This document shows positions 24,966 through 35,800 of a stretch of DNA of 64,000 nt, in pieces. Numbering within the stretch: position 1 is the stretch's first letter; every line of letters begins with the position of its first letter. The notes beneath the pieces were generated by a model. The model saw only the letters and a list, made by a program, of their open reading frames with translations. It was not told the origin of the DNA and did not search any database. The translations under genes and the position numbers were made by a program. The stretch comes from Pseudopyrenochaeta lycopersici (taxonomy: Eukaryota > Ascomycota > Dothideomycetes > Pleosporales > Pseudopyrenochaetaceae), in contig NHZP01000010.1 in the NCBI GenBank assembly GCA_003313425.1, forward strand, positions 186,001 to 250,000. The letters are read 5' to 3'.

Positions 24966-26314
24966 TGTCAGGGGAGCGACCAAGGCGATTGAGACGTGGT
25001 TAGGACAAGAAATCAAAGTGATGTAGGACTATAGGGAGGTATTAAGAGGAAGACAAACATGAGAAAGGGACGAGGTGGTTAAAAGAGGAGATGCGGAGGG
25101 TATTCCGCAATTCAAGCCGCCTTTGACGTCGCCTTTCCACAACAGGCATGTCCAGCAGAGATCAGGGCCGGTAAAGCTTGACGAAGCTTGACTTATACCT
25201 ACTCCACAGATAAGGTCCCCACGAGATAGCTACGATAGTTGGTGGCTGTGAGGCCAATCAAGCCTGGGCTATTCGATGCTGATTAGTTGACGCCACAGTT
25301 ACAGTGGACTCCCCCTCAGCAGCATCCGAGATCGGTCCAGAGCCGCGTAAACATGTCGCTATCCCAGCACCAAGCGTCAAGGGCGTGTCTGAGAGTCCCG
25401 ACATGAGAGCAGGATGACGAAAATATTAGGAATGCACGTTTCGTGCGATGAGCGATGGAATAACTTATGGGTACGGACTCCGATTTCCAGCCGCTCTCAT
25501 GTAGTGCGCCATCCGAAGTATCCCGCCGTGCAACAACGAAAATTATAGGCCCTAGGTGATTCTAAACATTGTAGAAAAGCTTCGAACCCATAATTTCCTA
25601 TTGCATCAATTTCTCCCACGCCTAATTCACAGAGGATCTCATTCTATCGCGAAATCGACTTACTTTGCTAGGCCTGCTGCAACGCGGCGTCCTCCCGTGC
25701 TAGTTCTGGCGGAGAGAACATGGGAACGTCCAATAAGCGACAAACAGATTCCCGACTTTCGCAACAGCCGACATCCTTTAAACTTTAATACCACGCTCGC
25801 TATCGTTATAAGTTGCTCTCATATGTCCTCGCATGTTCATAGCTGGCACCTTTGCTCACTATCTCGCTCTTTTGAGTCAATCCTTCGTGAACGCCGATGC
25901 AGGATTTCTGCGCTCGTGTCTCGGCAACATCCTCTCGACGTACTACCCTGGCTAATTGTGCTTGAGGGTGGCAGTTGCTTCTAATATCTTGCGGCCATAG
26001 CACTAGCTTAGCTCAGCATTGGCGACGGAAAGGGACAACGATAGGCACGACATCGGCGATAATGCTCAGCGCAAGGCATAGCAAAACACGAATCGCAAGG
26101 GCGGTCACAATCGGTGGGCGCGACAAGAATAGCTAGTATCGCAAGGCACCAGGGTTGCAGCAGAGGTTATGATGTTAGGCTATATGGCACTATGTGGTGA
26201 GGGTCATTCTTCCAAGAGCAGACGTCCTCGCTCTCGTACTGTAACTTCTGCCATCATGCAACCCTGTGGCCGGGACGGGTCGCCATCCTCCCTGTTCATT
26301 GCCGCGCTACCTCG
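24966..26314. other. 1.3-kb spacer with no supported gene
   Basis: It carries the permease promoter and the 3' flank of the NLR gene. The longest frame (25556-25984, plus) starts at GTG, not ATG, and resembles nothing I know. Confidence 0.45.
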
Positions 26315-29311
26315 CTAGAGATTGTCTTGCTCGTTAAGTTCCATAGCCTCTAGCCGCCATGCTGTGAGGGCTTCGTGAGATCTTGCCGTAGCGGGATGTT
26401 GAACACCTAAGACGACCCTCCGCAACTCACAGCAGTCCTCCATTAAGGAAATTGCTCTCCTTATGTACCCCTGATACGATAAAGTAAATGCGAGGTTATT
26501 CATGCTAGTCAGCGTGTCAGGATGCTCGTCTCCAAGGATCCTCTTTTGTGTCTCCAGTACTTGCACCTCCAACACTTCAGCTTCCTCCCACTTCCCCTGA
26601 TCCCAGAGCGTAAAAGCTAAGTTACTCATGCTAATTAGCGTGTCAGGATGCTCATCTCCAAGCACCCTCTTTCGCGCCTCTAGTACTTGCACCTGTAGTC
26701 CTTCAGCTTCTTTCCACCGCCCTTGACGCCTATATGTAGACGCCAGGTTATGCATGCTAGTAAGCGTGCCAGGATGCTCTTCTCCAAGCACTCTTCTGCG
26801 CGTCTCTAGTACTTGCACCTGTAGCCTTTCAGCTTTTTCCCACCACCCTTGGTCCTGGTACGTCGACGCCAAGTTATCCAAGCTATTCAGCGTGTCAGGA
26901 TGCTCGTGTCCAAGTACCTTCTTTCGTGTCTCTAGCACTTGCACCTGCAGTTCTTCAGCTTCTTTCAACCGCCCCTGATCCGAGAATGTCAACGCCAGGT
27001 TGTTCATGCTAATCAGAGTGCCAGGATGCTCATCTCCACGCATCCTCTTTTGCGTCTCTATTAATTGGATCTGTAGTACTTCCGCTTCTTTCCACCGTCC
27101 CTGATAGCTGTACGTTGACGCCAGATTGTTTACGCTAGTTAAGGTCGCTGTATGCTCGTCCCCAAGAATCCTCTTTCGCGTCTCTAGTACTTGCACATCT
27201 AACCTTTCAGCTTCCTTCCACCGCCCCTGACTCCTGTATGTCCACGCCAGATTATTCATGCTAGCCAGCGTATCTGGATGCTCGTCCCCAAGCAGTCTCC
27301 TTTGGGTCTCCATTATTTGAGCAAATAAGTCTCCAGACTCAATGTAACGTCCATCTCTGAGCAGCGTCATAGCACACTTGCGTGCTAATTTTAGCCTATG
27401 ACCATCATTTCCAACAGGACTATGTGACAAAGCGTATCTTGCATGAGGAAGTAATCGTCTCCACTTGCTTCTATTGCTATGCTCATCGCTCGGGAACAAC
27501 CTGACCAGCTGTTCAATAGCATTCTGGGACCATTTATCTAACGTCTCCTGCTTTTGGAGCCACTCCCGTAGAGCGCGATGTACTAGCTGGTGAAGATCAA
27601 AAGCGGAGTCGGCAGGCCGCCTTGTGACAATCGCGTATCTACTTAGAAGTTTAATTACATCTTCCCTTTCACTAGGCGAGTGTGCGTCTAAAAATTCGAT
27701 TGGGATGTCTTTTTGGTCTACGCAGGCGGCGAGGAATAGATAGTTCGCAGCTAGCGCATCACTACAACGGATTTGGCCCATAGAGATGAGTAGTGTGGTA
27801 GCTACAGGACTTTCTGTGCCGCAATCCTGTAGGGCGTTATCAGACAATTCGTTGACCTGTTCGAGGGCTTCTTCCTTCTGCCTGACTAGTTGCTCCTGGT
27901 ACTCTTGCAGTGTGATGTTTTGGTTGTTGATGTAGGCTGCTGCTTGGACAATTGCTAAGGGAAGATATGATAGCTCTTGAAGCAACGATTTGGCCTCCTG
28001 CTCACATAAAACTGGGGCATTCAAATAATTTTCCAACATGATTTGGGCCGTATCCGGTGTCATTTCTCCTATCTCTACAATGTCTTGCGATGCCAGCCTC
28101 TTGGCTGTGTCGCTGTTGGTGGTTGTAAAAACGATAGAACATAGCTCAGACTGTGGTAAGTAGTCAGCCAAGTTTTCAGCCGTTGATAACCCGCCAGACC
28201 CCAGGTTTATGTCCACCATATTGTCGAAAATCAGCAAATATCGCGTTGCACTATTCTTGCTTAGATAAGGTTTCACCAATTGCTTAATATCTGCTTTCTC
28301 ATCGTCCCAACCAGGAATGTCAAGCTTTTGGGCAATACTTGTGTACGATCGATAGAGACTGTCTGAATCACTTGCATCAATCTAGAAGACAGACTAGTTT
28401 TTGTTCGCTTGTCTGCTTTTGTGCGCAAGCTCGAGCGCTAATTGTGATTTTCCTGTTCCTCCGGGTCCTACTATCGCCAACGTTGTGGTCTGTTTGTTAC
28501 TGAACAGCTCTGCTTCAAGTCCCGCAAGCTGTGACCCGCGAGTCACAAAATAATGATTTCGGGGAAACGGAATGTGAGATGGTGCGCTACCGGCAGCTTC
28601 TACTTCCATCTGGAGCCTTCTCGATGCATTCTCCTTTCCTTCTCCATAGGAGGCAGCCATAGAAACATTGAGAATTCCAAGGAGGCAGTACACTGTGTCC
28701 TCTTCTTCAGTCGTTTCGCGGTTCGCGGCCCATTCCATTCGCTCAGGGATAGTGAATTCGCCTAAAGAGCAATTTCGCAATGCTTTGAACGGAATGCCAG
28801 TAATCTCATGCAGGAGCTTTTCGAGAGATGTTTTATCGCCTAAATGCCGCCCTTCTTTAGAAAAGAACTTGACTGATACTGGGGCAATAAGCTCCTGAAG
28901 TGTCCAACCTCGAGTGAACCATTTGCTTGCTCGAAACGAAGCTTCCCAGTCACTTTGTGTTTCCGTAACAGAAGATACTGAAACATCAGACAGATATACA
29001 TAGCATTTTGTTGCGCCTCTATACCAACGAAACATCGAGTTAATCGCCTTCGAGCGCTCACGAATGTTCCATTTGTCAATGCAACAAGTGTCGATCCAAA
29101 AGTACCGCAGCTGGTCCTGGGCAGCCCGCTCGGCGCAGAACTTGACCTTGCGATAGCCATCGTTCTCTTTATAGGTGTTGGTTCCTAGACTTTCAAAAGA
29201 AACCTCGGCATCTTCCCATCTGTGTGACAGAATAGCGTATGGCGGAATGCTCTCCCCGCTGAAGTCTGTCGAGATCAGTCGTCCAGAATGATCAACGTGA
29301 AGCAGTCGCAT
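26315..29311 (-). pseudogene. HET / NB-ARC / TPR NOD-like receptor interrupted by two in-frame UAG codons
   Basis: One frame of 999 codons on minus runs from the ATG at 29311 to 26315 and is interrupted only at codons 306 (28394-28396) and 310 (28382-28384), both TAG. Order: HET domain (about residues 1-200; AILSHRWEDAEVSF, YFWIDTCCIDK, TRGWTLQELIAP), P-loop GPGGTGKS (282-289), Walker B YLLIFDN, an NB-ARC helical region, then seven 42-residue TPR units of the kinesin-light-chain type. HET-NLRs drive heterokaryon incompatibility cell death. The UAGs fall in a segment where I would expect Trp or Cys (KN-x-SVF-x-IDA). No other lesion exists in 1000 codons, so it is either recently inactivated or rescued, for example by RNA editing. 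A 90-base in-frame GT-AG stretch (GTAGGA to TTCTAG) covers both stops but would remove the P-loop and lacks a branch site. Confidence 0.85.
26413..27294 (-). repeat. Seven tandem 126-bp TPR repeats inside the NLR gene
   Basis: Seven 42-codon units share the pattern GDEHPxTLxSMNNLAxTYxx followed by QGRWKEAExLxVQVLETRKRVL. The last unit is diverged. The period is exact, with no indels. Such high internal similarity is typical of NLR repeat domains that change copy number by recombination. Confidence 0.88.
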
Positions 29312-29994
29312 CGCTATAACGATCGTTCCAAGACGGGACGGCAAGAGAACGCAAACGCTCTGGGGCGAGTGGCCGTTTGGAACCTCGATAAATAGCGAAT
29401 AGGAGTTTTAAGTGGCAATAGAAGTAGCTGATGGATTGTAATGACTAGGAGCGGGCTTGAGGCAGCTGGTGAAGGAAGCTGGCCATGGCAGAGCATACGA
29501 AGGCGTCAAACTAACTCAGCCTCCCTCCAAAAACACTACCGCCGCCATGATTTACATAGCCAATTTGTAGCTTCAAGTTGAAATAGACACTCTCATGCCG
29601 ACGTAGCTCTTTGCGGTATGCGAAAGGTTTTGTACGGAGGTTATTCCTACTTTACTGGCGGGGTTGAAGATGGGCAGCCTTCAACTCAGGTTCAAATGTG
29701 GTTCTTGGCGCACTGGGCATCAGGTGGGCTGCTCAGTTGGATCTCGTCTGAAACACCATGATGGCCACGAAAACGAAGACTTCGTTTGTGCGGCATCTAC
29801 GCGTAACGCAATTATATATTAAGCTTCCTCCTTGATCCATATCAACCAAAAGCTGTAGGTGTGTCTTTGCACCTTCGACCAAAACAACTCCCGCGACATG
29901 AGCTGCTACGTCACCGATTGAAGCTCTCCACATCTCCCCCATTCACGACTGGGGTTTAGCGCATTTGTAACCAACTCCAGGCTTTTCGATCAAT
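29312..29994. other. Divergent promoter region of NLR and acid phosphatase
   Basis: The NLR gene points left and the phosphatase gene points right. No supported open frame lies between them. Confidence 0.5.
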
Positions 29995-31539
29995 ATGATG
30001 GCGAAAGCTTGGAACAGGCTTCGCGGGACTCGCGCACAGCAGTACACGCCTTTGCCGCTGAGCGAAAAGGAGCCGCTGTCGCCGTCAAAGGCACAGTCAA
30101 AACCCAGTGTAATTGTACTTTTGGTACAAGTCGCAGTTGGTCTAGCTAGCATCTATGGCCTTATTAGGTGCGACACCGTATTCCAGGGATGCTTTGGTCG
30201 TCAACTAACACCTTGTAGCCTGTTCGTGAGCTCGACTACCAAATCCTGCGACACCATAGACCACGGCTACCGCTGTAGCCCAAAGACGACACATTTCTGG
30301 GGCCAGTACTCTCTGTGGTACTCTGTGCCCTCCGAGATCCATGTAACACCTCCCAAAGAGTGTGAAGTCACCTTCGCAAACTTGCTCTCCCGCCACGGCG
30401 GCCGTGACCCAACCATTGGCAAATCGATAGCCTACGCCCTCTTGATCGCCGAGATTCACAATACGAGCACCGCATATCCAGGTGAATTCAAGTTTCTGAA
30501 GGATTATGAGTTCAATTTAGGGGCGGATCAGTTGACGGCTGCTGGGAGGCAAGAGATGGTGAACTCGGGGGCTCACTTCTTCCGCCGATATCATAAGCTC
30601 GTGAAGAAGCATACGCCATTTGTGCGCGCAGGAGGACAGCACCGTGTTGTTGAGTCGGCTGAGAAATGGCTGACTGGCGTTGCGCAGTCCTTGGATACAG
30701 AGCCTGAAAAGATTGATTTGATCATTCCAGAAGGCTCGCAATGGAACAATACGCTGTCTCACGACATCTGTCCTGCATTCGAAGGTGGGCCCAATCACGG
30801 CCTTGGCGATCGAGCTCAGCAGGTCTGGGCCTCGCACTTCGTTCCGCCAATTCAGACGCGTGTCAATACAGCATTGGGTACCACTCTCAGCGCAAGATCC
30901 ATTGTCTATATGATGGACATGTGCCCGTTCGAAACCCTCGCGCATCCTGCAGCAAAGATGTCAGAGTTTTGCCATCTCTTTACGGAGAAAGAGTGGCATG
31001 CATATGACTACTTCCAGACCCTAGGCAAGTTCTACGGCTACAGCGTGGGTAATCCGCTTGGTGCTACGCAAGGCGTTGGCTACGTGAATGAGCTATTGGC
31101 GCGACTGACAGAGAAGCCGGTTGATGACAACACGAACACAAATCGCACGCTCGATTCTGACCCTGCGACATTTCCTCTTGATCGGAAGGTGTACGCTGAC
31201 TTCAGTCATGACAATGATATGAGTGGAGTCCTAGCTGCTCTTGGGCTGTACAACAACACAAAGCTCCTTTCAAATACAACCATTGAAAGCACGAAGGAGA
31301 CCCACGGATATTCTGCCGCATGGACCGTTCCATTTGCCGCACGTTTGTACATTGAAAAATTGCGGTGTAGGCACGAACCGGAAGAGTTTGTCCGCGTCAT
31401 TGTGAATGACCGTGTTCAGCCTTTGGAGTTCTGTGATGGAGATAAGTATGGCAGATGTACATTGAGTAAATTTGTGGAGAGCCAGAGCTTCGCGAGAAGC
31501 GGTGGGCTCTGGGATCGCTGTTATGACGAGACAGCGTAG
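29995..31539 (+). CDS. Membrane-anchored histidine acid phosphatase (phytase-like)
   Basis: Exons 29995-30167 and 30219-31539 give 497 aa. The 51-base intron (30168-30218) has a CAACTAAC branch site and TAG acceptor. It is a multiple of three and free of stops, so retention would add 17 residues. A basic cytosolic head precedes one hydrophobic helix (VIVLLVQVAVGLASIYGLI), fitting a type II anchor or uncleaved signal. The catalytic RHGGRDP starts at R116 (phospho-His H117) and the proton donor is H388-D389 in SHDND. Eight or more Cys and several N-glycosylation sequons fit a secretory-pathway phosphomonoesterase acting on phytate or other phosphate esters at the cell surface. Length matches branch-2 histidine phosphatases. 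Confidence 0.9.
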   Translation: MMAKAWNRLRGTRAQQYTPLPLSEKEPLSPSKAQSKPSVIVLLVQVAVGLASIYGLIRCDTVFQGCFGRQLTPCSLFVSSTTKSCDTIDHGYRCSPKTTHFWGQYSLWYSVPSEIHVTPPKECEVTFANLLSRHGGRDPTIGKSIAYALLIAEIHNTSTAYPGEFKFLKDYEFNLGADQLTAAGRQEMVNSGAHFFRRYHKLVKKHTPFVRAGGQHRVVESAEKWLTGVAQSLDTEPEKIDLIIPEGSQWNNTLSHDICPAFEGGPNHGLGDRAQQVWASHFVPPIQTRVNTALGTTLSARSIVYMMDMCPFETLAHPAAKMSEFCHLFTEKEWHAYDYFQTLGKFYGYSVGNPLGATQGVGYVNELLARLTEKPVDDNTNTNRTLDSDPATFPLDRKVYADFSHDNDMSGVLAALGLYNNTKLLSNTTIESTKETHGYSAAWTVPFAARLYIEKLRCRHEPEEFVRVIVNDRVQPLEFCDGDKYGRCTLSKFVESQSFARSGGLWDRCYDETA

Positions 31540-32864
31540 GCACTGATACAGTACCATCACGCGTCTGTACAGTTCTGCATATGCATATAGACACAGCTAG
31601 AATAGAATGCTATGGTATAATGAGTCTTTAGTCAGAGTTTCATATCCAGTGCGTTCTGTCTTGTGCGACAAATCTGAGCCAGCCTAATACATCATAGCGA
31701 GAAATAGAGACATTGTCATGGTCTTGCAAAGGATAGATCATCTATTGTCTATCGGGTAGGCCACGTATCATTTGAAGGTCAATCACTGCGCAAGCATTGC
31801 ACATACAAGCTATCGAATAACCAACAAACAATTTTATGATCAAACACATTGCCAGCTGTAATTGCACAAATATCAATATGGTACGAACGTTTCTCGCATA
31901 CTCCAGTAAGACCTAGGCTGTTCATGAAACGATAATCCCGATACAGCATTCACGAAGCATTCACGAGGAACAATCACAAATGGCCGACTCAAAGATTAGA
32001 ATACCAAGACGGATATGGAACGCGTACGAAGACAATGTGAGCGAAACCACCAACCCAGCACCGAAGTTGACGTTGAATCTACGAGTAACACCAACCAGCC
32101 TACCAGAAAGTAGCATTTCAGGAGCAAATCGAGAGATCCAGGAGCTAGCGCAGAAGCCGAGACACTGCAAGATAAAATTGTGGAAATTCCACTACGGCGG
32201 ACCAAAGAGAAAGCAAAAAGGTGATTTGCAGAATGAAATCACGTATGAGCAGCCTTGTCTCCAGCAGACCTGCGTGAGTTGCTGGGCATGGCATGCGCAT
32301 ATCCTCCGTCCTTGCACTGAGCGGCCTGTATATCTCTCAAGAAAGAGACAGGCTCTTTAAAATGCCATGCAGCTGCGTAATGCGTGTGAGTTGGGTTGCA
32401 GTGAAGATGTTGTGGAGCAGGTGATGGCGTGGATGGTGAAGGATAAAGCAGCGGCAGTATTTGCTGTTATCAAAGTACCCGTGATTAGTGATTATGGAAG
32501 CGCGAATGCATTTCCAATAGACAGACCTAATTTCATGTACAAAGGGCGCAATGAATAGACGGTGGCATAATGTTGGAGACAAGATAACCTCATTTTGAAT
32601 CCTTTCCGATGCTCGGAATCTCGGAAAGAACAGCATAGCATGGGTGCACCTAGCACAGCTTTCACCAAAAGAAAGCCCCGCTGAAGTGACGAATAAGGCA
32701 TGTCGTAGTTCTTTAGGATAAGTCAAATATTCTACGGGCTTACGTGCAGTTATCAAGGACAGATGACATATGGCCTAAGCTCGACGGCTTGCACCGGAAA
32801 TACCCCACCTTCTATCTCCCAGCTTCTTACTAAACGCGCTAAGCGGCTTTGAAGATCCCTGCGC
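31540..32864. other. 1.3-kb spacer between phosphatase and cnxABC
   Basis: Mostly AT-moderate sequence with short frames. One plus-strand frame at 31980-32360 is listed separately as doubtful. Confidence 0.45.
31980..32360 (+). CDS. Doubtful small hypothetical protein
   Basis: A 126-codon open frame with a fair start context (CACAAATGG). The product is basic and polar with four Cys near the end (CLQQTCVSCWAW). I recognise no domain and see no signal peptide. It could be chance; RNA evidence would settle it. Confidence 0.22.
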   Translation: MADSKIRIPRRIWNAYEDNVSETTNPAPKLTLNLRVTPTSLPESSISGANREIQELAQKPRHCKIKLWKFHYGGPKRKQKGDLQNEITYEQPCLQQTCVSCWAWHAHILRPCTERPVYLSRKRQAL

Positions 32865-35800
32865 ATGCATCCGACAGCCCACGTCAAGCTTCAGTCATCT
32901 TTTCTCCACCACTCGACTGCATATAGCTCCCATGTCCGCCTTCCCAGATGTTGGACGGGATTTCTCCACGTCCGATCTTCCTTGATGGCGCATATGGTTA
33001 AGTTACGGACAGGGCCGCCGGGCACCGCCGTCTTGCGACGCGCCGCCGGCCGTGGCGAATTCCGATATCAACCGTCAATACGCGCGACACAGACACGCAG
33101 CGTTGCGACGAATGCTGCGATACGAGAACCGAGCGTCGATTGCCCAGCTGGAGTGCCTCCTGTACCGGTACCGCAGCGAGCAGATATACAGCTGCGCAAA
33201 GAGGCCATCAAGAAGGCGAAGCCATTCTCCGACTTTTTGACGGATACATTCAACAGACAGCATGACTATCTGCGGATCAGCATCACAGAGCGCTGTAATC
33301 TGCGATGTCTGTACTGCATGCCCGAAGGTGCGCTCTATGACTTCACCGACCAAGAATTTGGCTGATAAGCGTACAGAGGGCGTTCCGCTTTCTCCTCCCG
33401 CGAATATGCTCACCACGCCCGAGATATTCTACTTATCGTCGCTGTTCGTATCGCAAGGCGTCACTAAGATCCGCCTGACTGGCGGCGAGCCCACCGTGCG
33501 CCGCGACATTGTCCCAATGATGCAGCAAATAGGCAGCCTACGACCCAAAGGCCTGCGAGAACTCGCCCTCACAACAAATGGAATCTCGCTTCACAGGAAA
33601 CTGGACGCAATGGTTGAGGCTGGCTTGACAGGTGTAAATCTGAGTTTAGATACTCTGGATCCCTTCCAGTTCCAAATCATGACAAGACGAAACGGCTTCG
33701 ACGCGGTCATGAAATCAATTGATCGCATACTGGAAATGAACAAGATGGGCGCAGGCGTCAAGCTCAAAGTCAATTGTGTAGTCATGCGTGGCCTAAACGA
33801 GCGCGAAATCCTACCCTTTGTTGAGATGGGCCGCGAAAAGGACATCGAAGTGCGCTTCATTGAATACATGCCTTTTGGCGGGAACAAGTGGAGCGAAAAC
33901 AAGATGATAAGCTTCCAAGAGATGCTCGATATAATACGGACAAAGTACCCTGGACTTAGGCGACTGCCTGGACATAAGAACGACACGAGCAAGACATACG
34001 AAGTGCCTGGCTTTGTTGGCAAAGTTGGCTTCATCACGAGTATGACGAACGACTTCTGCGGGTCGTGCAATCGGTTGCGGATAACGAGCGATGGCAATCT
34101 AAAAGTTTGTTTACACGGCAACGCCGAGGTTTCTCTACGCGACCTCTTACGGCAAGGCAATGGCGGCGAACCAATCGACCAAGAAGCCTTTGAGCGCATC
34201 AGGCAAATCGAAATGGACCGTCACGAGGGCCGACTGAGCGATGAGACAATTCTCGGTTGGGGTCAAAGAGAGCGCGAGCTGCTCGAAACGATCGGCATAG
34301 CCGTTAAGAAAAAGGCCGAAAAGCATGCCGATTTGAACGACCTCGCGAACATGGAGAACAGGCCGATGATATTAATTGGTGGGTGAATGTGGATTTCTTG
34401 CTTCTTGTTGTCATGGGTCACGGATCGCGGCTTGGATGCCCTCACGATATCATGGTGGTGGTTGCATAGACGGCGTTCTGAGCATTCTTTTCTCCTTGTG
34501 AGTCTGCGCTATGGTCTTCGAATCTGGGCATGACAAGTTATATACTCAAATCACATACCCCATATCGTCTCTCCGTTCTCCTTGAACTGGCTTGTGATGT
34601 GCGTTGCTAACCTTGATCAGATAGGAATGAACATCTGTCAAATTCAGTTTTCCCATGGCCTTTACCTCAAAGCCACCCTACAGGCGGCTTTGCTACCTCA
34701 TCTCGTCTTCTTAGAGGATCCAATGGTTCGGTTTCTGCGTTCTCACACCTTTACTCCTCAGCATCACCCAGTCCCACCTCGATCAGAATGTTCTCCACAA
34801 CGCCTGCTAGGACAGAACAGCTATCACATCAAGAGAAGAGTATCACCATTAACGCGAGGTCAAATAATAAAACCAAAATGTTAGTGCAGGACCTTCGGGA
34901 TCTTCTGGATGATCTTGAAACCATGCAACCAAGTAACAACAACTTTAAAAGAATGGAAAGGAAGATCCGCGAAGTCCAGGATCGTATTGCAGCTGAGAGA
35001 GCGAGCGATCTCGCGGCTGATTCTAGACCCCTGGATTCTTCCAAGAACTCTCCCCTCGTAGATGAGGCATTAGGACCGCGAGCGAAAGACGTTCGCAAGT
35101 CGAAACGAGCGATATGGCGAGAGCGAAAGAAGATGGCTGCACGCCTAGCGGAGGCCAAAGCGGATGTCGCGACCGAAGAATCAGGTGCCAATATTCAACG
35201 TCCGCTAGAGATTAGTGAGCTTGAGAGCATACTCGAGACGTACACACAGTATCTCGAAGCCGCGAAGAAGGCCTGGAATGAGCAGGGCCTGAAGCTCGCA
35301 AATGTCAGAAGACGAAAGGAAGAAACACTGGCAGAGAAAGAGGCGCTGCTTGAGCAGCTTGAGAAAGAATTCGGAGTAACCCAACAGCCCAAGATCGGAA
35401 CTCAATCACAACAATTAAATGAGTGGAGTGACAGTTCCACTTCTTTCGATCTGGGTGATATTCTAGACGAGGCTGTAAGGAAAGATAAATTGGTGTTGGG
35501 AGAGTCCGATAGAGAGTACTCCCCCATCTCTCGAACGGGTGAGTACAAGCCAAGGTATGCAGCTAAAGAAAAGATATCCTGGGACCAGCTTCGTGGACGT
35601 CGCAAAGTTCCTAATGAGAACCCTGAGTCACCCCCTGAGCCTCAGCGCAATCCAAGCGATGATCTCCATCTGCACGTCCCAGCGTCAGGTTCTGTACCCG
35701 TCGACTCAGATTTCACAGCAAACTTCGAAGCGCCAATTCCTTCTCTCCAATCCCAAATCCTACACATGCAAGACCGCCTCAAGAGCTCCTTTCCACGTAT

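Noticed and set aside
25556..25984. 142-codon plus-strand frame
   Set aside because: It begins with GTG, its first ATG is far inside, and the product has no known features.
33591..34199. 202-codon minus-strand frame
   Set aside because: It is the shadow of the MoaA domain on the opposite strand.
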